Source: Phycisphaerae bacterium (lineage in GTDB: Bacteria > Planctomycetota > Phycisphaerae > Phycisphaerales > UBA1924). Taken from it: a stretch of DNA of 64,000 nt. This document shows positions 25,201-31,892 of the stretch, in pieces. Position 1 is the stretch's first letter. The number at the start of each line of letters is the position of its first letter. The position numbers and the translations under genes are program-made. The stretch spans positions 1 to 64,000 of the forward strand of contig JAEUIZ010000044.1 in assembly GCA_016793805.1 (NCBI GenBank), read 5' to 3'. The notes beneath the pieces were generated by a model, which was not told the origin of the DNA, did not search any database, and was given only the letters and a program-made list of their open reading frames with translations.

Positions 25201-26284
25201 GACGCTGGCCTACAACCTCTCGGCCGCCGGGCACACCCTCGGCCGCGGCGTGCTGTCGCGGTCGGACGTGGGTCTGCGGAGAGGGTACGCGGGGTACGAG
25301 TGGGATCCGGCCGTCTCGCGGTACCACGTCCGCAACCGCGTCTACGCGCCGGAACTGGGGAGGTGGTTGGCAAGGGACCCGATCGAGTATGTTGTCGTGG
25401 CAAGTCTCTATCACTATGCAGACCAAAGGCCGATGTTTTGGGTTGATCCCCTCGGACTCTTGGGCGAGCCAACCACGCCACCAAGCACAACTCGACCTCC
25501 CGGCATTCCACGCCCACCCGGAGTGATGGATCCTGGATACACAATCGAGCCCGGAGACTCGCCACAGGACATTGTCAAGAAGCAACAAGGAGTCATCAGA
25601 GATCGCAATCGCGGAAAGCACCTGAACACGAAGGAGATGGATTGTTGTTTCAGCATCGCCGACGGCATGCAGGATGCGACCGATGGGTCCTTCAAGACTG
25701 ACTACGACGGCGCATTGAGGGAGTTAAAGGATCAGACCAAGAGCGAGATGATTGGCTATGCCGCCGTCGGCGGCGCGATGGTTGCCGCAGGCTGCTGTGA
25801 ACTGGGGGCGGCGGCACGCGGAGCGGGGGGTGCGGCGGACGACTTGGGCGGTGGGATTGCGAAGACACCAGGAAAGGGACCTCCTGGCCGTCCAAAGCCG
25901 CCTTGGGGACCTCGAACGTTCCCTGAGTCACCTAGTGTAAAGCCGCCTGGATACGACCCAAAGTGGGAAGTCACTCCAATTCCGAATAGCACTCCTCGTT
26001 ACACGGATCCGGCCACGGGCAACAATTGGCGATGCCATCTCCCTGATGCCGGGCACAAGAACTGGCACTGGGACTTCCAGCCAGGCAAGGATCGGCCGTG
26101 GATAAACCTTGATCCAAGTGATCTGCGGCCGCTTCCTGGACAGGAGGACAAAGTCAAGATGATACCCAAGAGCTGGCCCGTACCATGGTCGTTCCTGACT
26201 GAGCCCGACTTGCCATGGACGTGCGCGGGAGAGCGGCTGTTCGCGCGTTCCCCCGCAGGTGGACATCTCGCGCAGTGCAGTTAG
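19238..26284 (+). CDS. Giant secreted RHS/YD-repeat protein with C-terminal toxin-like tip (2348 aa)
   Basis: Starts at ATG 19238 with AAGGAG nine bases upstream. A signal peptide (MSRALAGVVVGFASLVQA) directs Sec export. Numerous YD repeats follow (YDDAGNRVRTVDPSGTI, YEYDHAGRQTVVTENY, YDSNSNPTLSD), building the RHS shell. Near residues 1945-2000 lie two dockerin-type EF-hand motifs (DANSNGMVDAADLTLI and DINLNGMIDVNDLTLAYN) inside the RHS core. The core ends at PELGRWLARDPIEY and VDPLGLLG (to about 2075). The last 270 residues have different, lower-GC composition and contain DPATGNNWRCHLPDAGHK and WHWDFQ; this is the variable tip of a polymorphic-toxin layout, its activity unknown. Gene 26309-26737 is the candidate immunity gene. 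Confidence 0.88.
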   Translation: MSRALAGVVVGFASLVQAQILQLNTDSITTRRMPAATGVQGVWPIVGHRGVNLDGTLREPPNFDWAIAGNPFGEPWNDNIRRGAVRLDLGTWTASETDLELPAPAFTWPIGRSYNARQYGASGYQDSNGYQGYNWTQNSQPELSFYDTDSNSSTKEATDLLFLVAGADRFFEYKRKGTTGDDADIFIGVNGAGGAMRWVTDGSGPDLILFYDQTGLEVSFFAFNDSSHIATAKQGQLWRMVRRGTNASSDSDDYFAYVGDKTDKSTALSGYDSSGRMLTAYDTAGRKYEYSYTSGRLTSVIVKVWSGSAWVATGDKVEYAYYGSSESHGLEGDLKLATTTRQTSDSTRKVVAKTYYRYYTTTWTNADGQRVHPHCLKMVVGPNGTRAYDFGEGGTETPAVLDDGFLTAADSVLKPYADAWFEAYDQADRRITKAFFAGECTCSGGGLVNGLTEFAYENNGGFSNTSGYDTVWHNRTVVTLPPHEYALDSYAQPMTYQALLVQYFDETGQCLSRVTAESSLSATPYWPKLVVRDSSGRIEWIHWPANITSYTHSSASFATSTSAGLVRKFIRETSGTYTGFLRSITYQSGYNASSQPTSYYELTKEYLSAPSLTPSTGFTIVRPLLQYEWAYTEASSTAASHGGSSVSGAYETQHAYTMWTGDAALSLKRVTTTHPAVATTKNGSGSAATHDTYSRTDGTAAFEKADDGAYTYTSYSGGLLVKRVDDADISHSSEFGTEDPYGTFGINESGAYGLHVVTTYAYVGDGLLDTTVMYAGSADAVTQRTFHTVLDDGRPVELFSPKINTTPNPDVYYGPVSYRVRNLSGNLEADATVSLSSGSTTTDPSSWINTSTSTPIGDPIAAFSSSVGSLLRYKTTVFDKPGLRKTEDRVYHTVPSSGAGAWQTNYDQTLYKYDDAGNRVRTVDPSGTILRVMHEGRGLPLMAQMGTDDSTIIGLGPTNNMRWIWASSYNGGQHPTSNSGIGFPGNLGGSGEGTGDGEKTGGACCGDVDETDLYLYCWDDESDSPGAFTSVWRDVRGFPIVVHAPSAPHMLYIRDNLGRPTVVGLYSSTTGLDMSDNPTTLTTNRVGLVEIFYDERGRVWKRVVHKINPADGSDTSGAEITELSWYDDEGRLIKRSGPQLFKVQYDGLGRETNRYILAKANDTTYSGLYTASSRTTLVTNDIVLEEHQSNRNLKTGDVLLSVVIRRHHNDYGSSETTGALDTNADADRLKVTAANLKGRAQITASWFDDLRRETTRSNYGTNAGSDFDRTGLSAPTSSTSGRLVTAWSYDSAGALYEFTDARGSKTRYEYDHAGRQTVVTENYTNGTPGGGSDNDEDRVTRYTYSYPPSEAPGLIRTIVADRDGTDDDQTTTYTYGTVNTGTGDMISQIATGHLLSKIKYPDSSGSSDVVELAYNLGRVVTKVRDQAGNITEITYDGRRREKSRTVSTLASGFDGAVRSIHTTYTGLGQIDTVTQKDGSSTPVVTDQVKFSWDGWGQLTQFDQDWDSTVGGSGGISTRSVTYAYERSTAGRTTVRRTSATYPTGNDVVYKYLSSGGRHDDEASRVTRVTLYNPATDSELDILAYEYLGAERVVGTDYLEPNTWNHLYGTSSGSYPDLDQFDRVTTDKWTRTTGYSGLPTVNPYEAAVTYDSNSNPTLSDDKVHATTFDAKFDVDNLNRLQRAQEGEWGGSSFTTTSRDERWDLGPTGNWTVHKLDLNGDGDFVDTNELDENNPDTGSTPNFNKANEQTGRNTNNSGGNEHTLVYDAVGNMTNDGKDYKYVYDAFGRLRKVLNRSNDALVAEYRYNGLGYRIAWHYDTTDGSTGEPDGDVDSDDPWYYFLYDEHWRVIATVRGNGAGTSADSSAKERFIHHAAGYDGDGGGSYIDAIALRDRDGTNGWAGAADGTLEQRHYLFQNWRHDVVMVLKPNAEQVEQTRYSAYGVPFGLPAADANSNGMVDAADLTLIYNMYSGTYGVLGDINLNGMIDVNDLTLAYNLSAAGHTLGRGVLSRSDVGLRRGYAGYEWDPAVSRYHVRNRVYAPELGRWLARDPIEYVVVASLYHYADQRPMFWVDPLGLLGEPTTPPSTTRPPGIPRPPGVMDPGYTIEPGDSPQDIVKKQQGVIRDRNRGKHLNTKEMDCCFSIADGMQDATDGSFKTDYDGALRELKDQTKSEMIGYAAVGGAMVAAGCCELGAAARGAGGAADDLGGGIAKTPGKGPPGRPKPPWGPRTFPESPSVKPPGYDPKWEVTPIPNSTPRYTDPATGNNWRCHLPDAGHKNWHWDFQPGKDRPWINLDPSDLRPLPGQEDKVKMIPKSWPVPWSFLTEPDLPWTCAGERLFARSPAGGHLAQCS
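24902..25366 (+). repeat. RHS core repeat, copy 1
   Basis: This 465-bp stretch of the RHS gene aligns without gaps to 26767-27231 and, from 24841 to 25091, to 28469-28719. It covers the end of the RHS core and the dockerin-like motifs. Copies 1 and 2 differ at scattered positions. Identity drops just after the PELGRW motif, where the tips begin. Confidence 0.9.
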
Positions 26285-26308
26285 GCCCAGCCATTCAGAG
26301 GATATGCA

Positions 26309-26737
26309 ATGACATCAACAGATCTGTCGCAACTGAGTATTTACTCGTCAGAACCCTACGCAACACGACACTACCGAGTGTATTGGCATACAGTTGATTC
26401 GGGCGCTGTATGTCGCTTGCTGGACATCTTTTCTCGCCTCCATGCTATTGGAGGAGAGTGTGATCTCTTGGTGTTTTCGCCCGTTCTTCACTGGCCAATT
26501 GAGTCCTTTGATCTGAGAACCATTGAGTTGTCCGAGCATCGAGAGTCGAGACTGCTTGCTAGCGATGACGGCAGACGCTGGTGCTGGGAGGGCAATAGTC
26601 GAACTTGGTTGGACAGCGCCAACAAGCTTGAGCAAATCATCAAATACGCGCGCCCGTCCCATCATGTGTTAGTCTGGCCTACCCAGATCTCTGCCGAACT
26701 GGTCTTTGAGTACAAGGAACAGTCAGATTTCGCCTGA
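26309..26737 (+). CDS. Candidate immunity protein for the first RHS tip (142 aa)
   Basis: ATG 26309 starts 24 bases after the RHS stop. The protein, MTSTDLSQLSIYSSEPYATR onward, is acidic, with no signal peptide, and is clearly lower in GC than the RHS core. Its placement directly after a polymorphic-toxin-type tip is the usual one for the cognate immunity gene. No family recognised. The stop at 26735-26737 sits right before RHS cassette copy 2. Confidence 0.5.
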   Translation: MTSTDLSQLSIYSSEPYATRHYRVYWHTVDSGAVCRLLDIFSRLHAIGGECDLLVFSPVLHWPIESFDLRTIELSEHRESRLLASDDGRRWCWEGNSRTWLDSANKLEQIIKYARPSHHVLVWPTQISAELVFEYKEQSDFA

Positions 26738-27951
26738 CGGCTACCCGCAGAAATCGGGACGCCTTCCGCGATCGGGACGACACGAACGGGTGGGCCGGCT
26801 CGGCGGATGGTACACTGGAGCAGCGGCACTATGTGTTCCAGAACTGGCGGCACGACGTGGTAATGGTCCTCAAGCCCAACGCGGAGCAGGTCGAGCAGAC
26901 GCGGTACTCGTCCTATGGCGTGCCCTTCGGCCTGCCAGCGGCGGACGCGAACTCCAACGGCATGGTCGATGCCGCGGACCTGACGCTGATCTACAACATG
27001 TACTCGGGGACGTACGGCGTCCTGGGCGACATCAACCTCAACGGCATGATCGACGTGACCGACCTGACTTTGGCCTACAACCTCTCCGCCGCGGGGCACT
27101 CGCTCGGCCGCGGCGTGCTGTCGCGGTCGGACGTCGGCCTGAGACGCGGCTATGCGGGATACGAGTGGGACCCGGCCGTCAGCCGGTACCACGTCCGCAA
27201 CCGCGTCTATGCACCGGAGTTGGGGAGGTGGACGAATAGAGATCCTTTGCTCAACTTTCATCGAAGCAATAGCTCATACGAGTACTCCAGCAACTCGCCC
27301 GTCAGCAGATTGGATTCGCTTGGCTTGTTTGATGATCCGCTCATCGATCGACCTACGCGTCCGCCGTCAACTCAGGACACATACAGGTGCTGGAAGACTG
27401 AGAATTGCCAGCCCCTCGATGGCATCTCTGGAAAGCGCATAGACTCCACAAATGGCCTGTCCATGGTAGCCAACGATGTGGCGTCTCGACATTGTATGTA
27501 TGCCGATATTCAGTGCCACGCTAGAGGTGGATCCCCAGATATCTCTGATGGTAGCGCGTATCCTACTCGAGGAACCCTGCGCGAAATCGAACGCAGACGT
27601 GGCATTCCTGGCTGGGACAAAGTCGACCCAAAGACGGACAACTTCAAGCACTTAGATAACACGCTAAAGACGATTGAGGCCGGGACTGACGAAGTGCATT
27701 GGGGCTGTTGCAGCGTCTTTGCAGGTCCGGGGGGGAAGGAGTTCAAGGACCTGCTCGAGAGGCTGTACCCCGGTACAAAGTGGTCTGGACCGGAAGTACC
27801 GGTTTGGACCACTCCCGGCGTGAACTGGGAGTTGTACTTTCCGTGGGAGAAAGCTAAGACAAAGGGAGGCGACAAGGGTGGCGGAGGAGCGTGCCCACCG
27901 TCTGGGGGCGAACCGCCAAGCGTGCGTGGCAGCGAACTGCTGATGTCGTAG
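26710..27951 (+). pseudogene. Displaced RHS tip cassette: core repeat copy 2 plus second tip
   Basis: An open frame without a proper start encodes the core repeat (26767-27231, same residues as 1888-2043 of the RHS protein, ending PELGRW) and then a different tip of about 240 residues that begins TNRDPLLNFHRSNSS and includes RLDSLGLFDDP. Tip 2 has cysteines (CWKTENC, HWGCCSVF) and ends in a Gly/Lys-rich tail. A GTG at 26833 is the first in-frame start, too far inside to give a full core. This looks like a silent orphan cassette that recombination could place on the RHS gene. Low GC in the tip again suggests acquisition. Confidence 0.7.
26767..27231 (+). repeat. RHS core repeat, copy 2
   Basis: Colinear with 24902-25366 at a constant offset of 1865 bases. 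It is fused behind the immunity-like gene with no start codon of its own. Codes for the RHS core end and dockerin-like motifs. Confidence 0.9.
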
Positions 27952-27962
27952 TGACTATTGCC

Positions 27963-28448
27963 ATGCGTACAAATGCCAAGCACAAATTGCTGGTTCTAGC
28001 GATCCTTGTCAGCACCGCCGCTTCAGTCGTGCTGTATTTGGCGGCACGGCGACCGACGAAGTGGTTATTCGGTGACGACGGGCATACGTTTCAAGTCACA
28101 TGCGATGAGTGGGTATTCACCAGCAAGGAACTAGCAAGCGAGTACCTACGTGAGCACGATGACCCGGAGTCACGTAGGACGTCGGGGTGGAGCGAGAGAA
28201 TGCGCGCTGGTATCCCAGTCTGCCCACTATGCGGCGCACTGTTGCATTTCGATCCCAACATTGCGCACTGGGCTTTCGGCGCTGAGCGAGACGGAGTGCC
28301 CCTCGTCGGTTGCCCACGAGTCCACCGCTATTCTGAGCGGCAAGGCGGGCCAGCGGCTGGGTACTGGGTCGTGGATGGATATCACAATCGTCATTTTCTT
28401 CGGCTGGACGTTGCTCCTCGGTGGCTGCTTGACGCAGATGCACAATGA
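27963..28448 (+). CDS. Candidate immunity or membrane protein for the second tip (161 aa)
   Basis: ATG 27963 starts 11 bases after the tip-2 stop; GTG 27951 overlapping the TAG is also possible. The N-terminus has one membrane segment (LLVLAILVSTAASVVLYLAA, about 7-26). The body has CPLCGALLHFD, a single cysteine pair. Position after tip 2 suggests immunity, the membrane segment suggests protection at the membrane. The last ten bases are followed in the same frame by the RHS copy 3. No family recognised. Confidence 0.45.
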   Translation: MRTNAKHKLLVLAILVSTAASVVLYLAARRPTKWLFGDDGHTFQVTCDEWVFTSKELASEYLREHDDPESRRTSGWSERMRAGIPVCPLCGALLHFDPNIAHWAFGAERDGVPLVGCPRVHRYSERQGGPAAGYWVVDGYHNRHFLRLDVAPRWLLDADAQ

Positions 28449-28724
28449 TACACTGCAGTCCGACTCGTCCACCACGCGGCCGGGTACGACGGCGGGGGCG
28501 GGGGGTCGTACATCGACGCTGTGGCCCTGCGTGACCGGGACGACACGAGCGGGTGGGCCGGGGCGGCGGATGGTACACTGGAGCAGCGGCACTATGTGTT
28601 CCAGAACTGGCGGCACGACGTGGTGATGGTCCTCAAGCCCAGCGCGGAGCAGGTCGAGCAGACGCGGTACTCCGCGTATGGCGTGCCCTTCGGCCTGCCC
28701 GCGGCGGCCGCGAACTCCATGTGA
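28449..28724 (+). pseudogene. RHS core fragment, copy 3 (truncated)
   Basis: The frame continues from the preceding stop and encodes HHAAGYDGGGGGSYIDAVAL and on to PFGLPAAAANSM, ending in TGA. It matches RHS residues about 1868-1951 and stops just where the dockerin-like motifs start in copies 1 and 2. No tip follows; the sequence joins another YD fragment at 28720. Confidence 0.75.
28469..28719 (+). repeat. RHS core repeat, copy 3 (251 bp)
   Basis: Colinear with 24841-25091 at a constant offset of 3628 bases. It extends further upstream than copy 2 and ends earlier. Confidence 0.85.
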
Positions 28725-29130
28725 TGTGGACGGCAACCGCACCTCCGGCGGCCGGTAGGAGTACACCTGGGACGGGGAGAACCGCTTGGTGGCGATGCAG
28801 ACGAGGAGCGGACTGCCGACGGGGCTGCCGATCCGGCGACTGGAGTTCACCTATGACTTTCTGTTGCGGCGGGCGACGAAGGAGGTCTTCGAGCCCACGG
28901 CGGCGCCGCCCAGCGACGACGACGAGGACCAGGACGGCGGGTCGGGCGGGGTCACGGGCGACGACGGCGGGGGCTCGGGCGTCGCGCCCCACGGTTGGAC
29001 GAGCCTGGGCTGGGTTGAACGCCTCGGCATCCCCGCTACGTTCCGGTGCAAAGCCGCAGGCGGGATGGGCCTCGCCCGACACGGTCACTGTCCGACGGCT
29101 TCAAAGCCTATCGACCCGGTTCTGCAGTAG
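28720..29130 (+). pseudogene. YD-repeat fragment of an older RHS gene, with in-frame TAG
   Basis: The frame CDVDGNRTSGGR-stop-EYTWDGENRLVAMQT is a YD repeat (DVDGNRT, YTWDGENRL) in which a TAG at 28756-28758 replaces what is probably a Tyr or Phe codon. It continues as RRLEFTYDFLLRRATKEVFE and then an Asp/Gly-rich tail. It is unrelated to copies 1-3 in detail, so it comes from a different RHS gene. The 3' end (29101-29130) overlaps the end of the minus-strand SIR2-like gene. Confidence 0.6.
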
Positions 29131-30018
29131 GGTCAGGCAATCCTCTGTCTGATCGCCCAACTTTGCATCAGCGTCCAGCGTTTCACGAACCCGCCGCTGC
29201 TCCGATCCGGAGAGTCGAAAAGCAGTGCCGATGACCCTTCGCTTGCGCCCGGTCCACTGAGGGAACTCTTTCCCGATTCCCAGCCGGCGCAAGTTGGTGG
29301 GATCGAATGCGAAGCCCAGGAAGATGAGCTGATCGGCCTTCCAAACTCGCTCTCTGTATCCGGTGTTCTCGAGGCGTTCCCGATCATCCGCGAGCTGAAG
29401 GTGGTGGTGCCAGAACTCAGCACCCGTGCGAGGACGCCTCGTCAGCACCGTCAGATCCTGTTCGCTCACACCCCATGTCAGTGCGCCGTACACGTGTTGG
29501 ACATTCCAGCCGCCCACCTGCTCGATGGCCTGGTCACGACTGGTGGCCAGGGAGTTGGTCAGCATCTGAACAAGCGCCCATTCGAGCAGGCAATCGTAGT
29601 TGAAGGTGACCACGGCCACTTCTCGGGAGTCCAATCGACCCCGCCTCTTCAACTGCCCAAAGAGCCAGGCGTGCCAGTCACCCGAGAGGATTGGGTCTCC
29701 GTACAACCCCACCTCAAAGGGAAGGAGAGTCGCAGCGATCGCAAACGTGCCGTAACGGCGCGCCCATGCACTCGGATGAGAACCGAGCCAGGCATCGACC
29801 GTCGCGTCACCGGAACGCGACAACTCTTCCGCGAATCTCTCCTTGCTCCACCCGAGACTTTGCTCCATTGCCACCTTCTGGTCAAAGGTCGGGTACGACA
29901 GAAAGTCCCGGGGTGGGTCGGGTGGGTTCTCAACGATTAGAGCCTTGAGCCCGCTTGAAGTGGGTAGGCCGAACGGCACGCTCGCGCCCGCTCCCACCAC
30001 GATCGTTGTTGATGGCAT
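29101..30018 (-). CDS. SIR2-like protein, candidate anti-phage NADase (305 aa)
   Basis: A Rossmann nucleotide-binding start, TIVVGAGASVPFGLP (GAGAS at 9-13), is followed by the SIR2-like signatures VVTFNYDCLLEW (near 138) and QHVYG (near 174, the candidate catalytic His), and IFLGFAFDPTNLRRL near 232. These fit the SIR2_2 group of stand-alone SIR2-like proteins, many of which deplete NAD during phage infection. The Cys4 zinc site of deacylases is absent, in contrast with the true sirtuin at 48166-48951. There is no obvious partner gene, so a defence role is inferred from family and mobile context. Confidence 0.7.
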   Translation of the reverse strand: MPSTTIVVGAGASVPFGLPTSSGLKALIVENPPDPPRDFLSYPTFDQKVAMEQSLGWSKERFAEELSRSGDATVDAWLGSHPSAWARRYGTFAIAATLLPFEVGLYGDPILSGDWHAWLFGQLKRRGRLDSREVAVVTFNYDCLLEWALVQMLTNSLATSRDQAIEQVGGWNVQHVYGALTWGVSEQDLTVLTRRPRTGAEFWHHHLQLADDRERLENTGYRERVWKADQLIFLGFAFDPTNLRRLGIGKEFPQWTGRKRRVIGTAFRLSGSEQRRVRETLDADAKLGDQTEDCLTLLQNRVDRL

Positions 30019-30252
30019 CTGTCAAACTTCCGTGACAAGCGAGAATGCCTGCAGCGGTCCTTGCGAACCGTCGCGACGATTGGCTTACTACGCCATGCCA
30101 GACGTCGCCTCACCGTACCAAGCTTGGCCTTGTCCAATCAAATGATACACTCGCCACACGCACAACCTGCGCGATTGATTAGGGCCGATCGATGCCTTGC
30201 GTTCATGCTGCGACTTGCGGTAACTGTGCGACACGGGGGCCGGAGCTTCGTC

Positions 30253-30900
30253 ATGCTCACCGCCGCCCACAGTCGCAATGCTGAAACATCCCCGATCCAC
30301 GGGATATCTCGCCGCCGTCGCCCCAAGCGCCGCCTCCCGCCCGAGGTTCTCACCGACGCCGAGGTTCGCGCGCTGATGAGCGCCTGCGGGCGCTCGGCGA
30401 CGGGGCTGCGCAACCAGGCGCTGATCGCGCTGCTGTACCGGTCCGGCCTCCGCATCCGCGAGGCGCTCGAACTGCGGCCCAAGGACCTCGACCTCGCCGC
30501 CGGCGCCGTCCGCGTCCTGTACGGCAAGGGCGGCACCTCGCGTACGGCGGGCCTCGATGCCGGCGCCGCGGCGGTCGTCACGCGCTGGCTCGACGTGCGC
30601 GCCTGCCACGGCGCGACCGGCCTCGCGCCCGTGTTCTGCACGCTGCGGGCGCGAAGACTTACGGAGGCGTACGTCCGCGTGCTGCTGCCGCGTCTTGCCC
30701 GCCGCGCCGGCATCGAGAAGCGTGTCCATGCCCACGGCCTTCGCCACACCCACGCCGCCCAGCTCCGCGCCGAGGGCATGGACATCGGGCTGATCAGCAA
30801 GCAACTGGGGCACCGAAGCATCGCTACGACGGCGAGGTATTTGGACCACATCGCGCCGGCGGCGGTGGTCGAGGCGATTGGGGCGAGGGTGTGGGGGTGA
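30253..30900 (+). CDS. Short tyrosine recombinase (215 aa)
   Basis: ATG 30253 has GGAG eight bases upstream; a longer reading from 30061 adds residues without family character. The catalytic set is complete: R in SGLRIREALELRPKDLD, K in YGKGG, HGLRHTHA (HxxR), LGHRS and Y in ATTARYLDHI. The N-terminal SAM-like core-binding domain seen in XerC/D and phage integrases is nearly missing, since only about 40 residues precede the catalytic domain. It may act on another protein's DNA contacts or be a reduced integron-type or IS-type recombinase. It sits between SIR2-like and ISP-remnant genes. Confidence 0.75.
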   Translation: MLTAAHSRNAETSPIHGISRRRRPKRRLPPEVLTDAEVRALMSACGRSATGLRNQALIALLYRSGLRIREALELRPKDLDLAAGAVRVLYGKGGTSRTAGLDAGAAAVVTRWLDVRACHGATGLAPVFCTLRARRLTEAYVRVLLPRLARRAGIEKRVHAHGLRHTHAAQLRAEGMDIGLISKQLGHRSIATTARYLDHIAPAAVVEAIGARVWG

Positions 30901-31020
30901 TCGGTCCGACGTTTGCAAGCGCCGCCGACGGTGATCCAGGGCTCCCATTCGACACAGGGTAATGTCCGTGGTCCAAGTCGCGGCAGCGACCGTCGCTGCC
31001 CAATGGGGGACGGTGGCGGC

Positions 31021-31460
31021 TTAGGTCCGTTCGTTGAGCGCGGGGAGCGTCTTGACGATCATTACCGTCTCGACACTCACCCGCACCACCCGCTTGACGA
31101 GGTCGATGATGTAGCGGGGCTGCTTGTGCTCCTTGGCCCAGTCGTTGGGGTCGTTGCGGATGCCGCTGTCTTTGTCCACCGTGACCTGGTAGCGCTCCAG
31201 GACCCATTCGAGGGCGGGTACGCGCCGGTGGCCCGCTCCTTGGCGACGATGTCGATGCCGGTATCCCCAATCCGGCCCTTGTCGGGCCAGTCGTTGAAGA
31301 GCCACACATCGGAGAACTTGTCCGCGTAAAGGGGGTCGCTGCGCAAGAAGGCGGCGGTAAGGCGTTCAAAGCGGTTGCCAAGATCACGCTTGTGACGGGC
31401 ATCCTCCCGCAGGGTGTCGAGGATTAAGTCGAGTGGGCTGGGCGTCGGTGCGTCAGGCAT
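31021..31460 (-). pseudogene. Type ISP restriction-modification enzyme remnant (internal deletion)
   Basis: The first 80 residues, from ATG 31460, match the N-terminus of type ISP/LlaGI-like enzymes: LGNRFERLTAAFLRSDPLYA, FSDVWLFNDWPDKGRIGDTG and IDIVAKERATG (Mrr-like nuclease domain). In another frame the last part reads ALEWVLERYQVTVDKDSG and NDPNDWAKEHKQPRYIIDL, then RVVRVSVETVMIVKTLPALN, the usual C-terminus of the same large enzyme. A single deletion joining near 31215 (microhomology about CGTACCC) explains both, removing helicase and methylase domains of a protein of roughly 1500 residues. Only the two ends remain. Confidence 0.75.
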
Positions 31461-31892
31461 GTGGCCGGTACTGTAACTGGCCCCGCTGGCCAATGCTGTG
31501 GCAGCCGCATCCGGCACCGCACTCAAGGCGCTCGGAATGTATGACCAGCGCCACGGACATTTCTTGCTGGCGGGGACGGTGCGGGGGAGTGCGAAACATG
31601 CGGGCGGAACGCCCACTGGGGGGGTACCTCGGCGGCCAAGCCATCTCTGAACGAAGCCGACGGATCCGGCGGTTTCGGAAGCATGCACGGAATCGCCTTC
31701 GATGCCCCTGGCGCACCAATTCGGTCGCACCGCGCGGGTGCGCTACGCCAGCGACTTCGCACCTGCAAAGAACGGGATGATCGGCTGTTGCCGAAGGCCA
31801 GCACAGCCATTGCGCTGCGGCCCTGTCGCCCCGACATTGCTGGTCCCCAATAGTCATGCGTGCCGCAGGAACCTGGCTAGAACGGAACCACA
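31461..31892. other. Stretch without a supported gene
   Basis: Frames on both strands are short or lack ribosome-binding sites and coding composition. No repeats, tRNA or clear promoter were seen. It separates the ISP remnant from the gene at 31893. Confidence 0.4.

Noticed and set aside
24902-28719. CRISPR-like array
   Set aside because: The repeats are long RHS coding segments separated by genes, not short repeats with spacers; no cas gene was found in the window.
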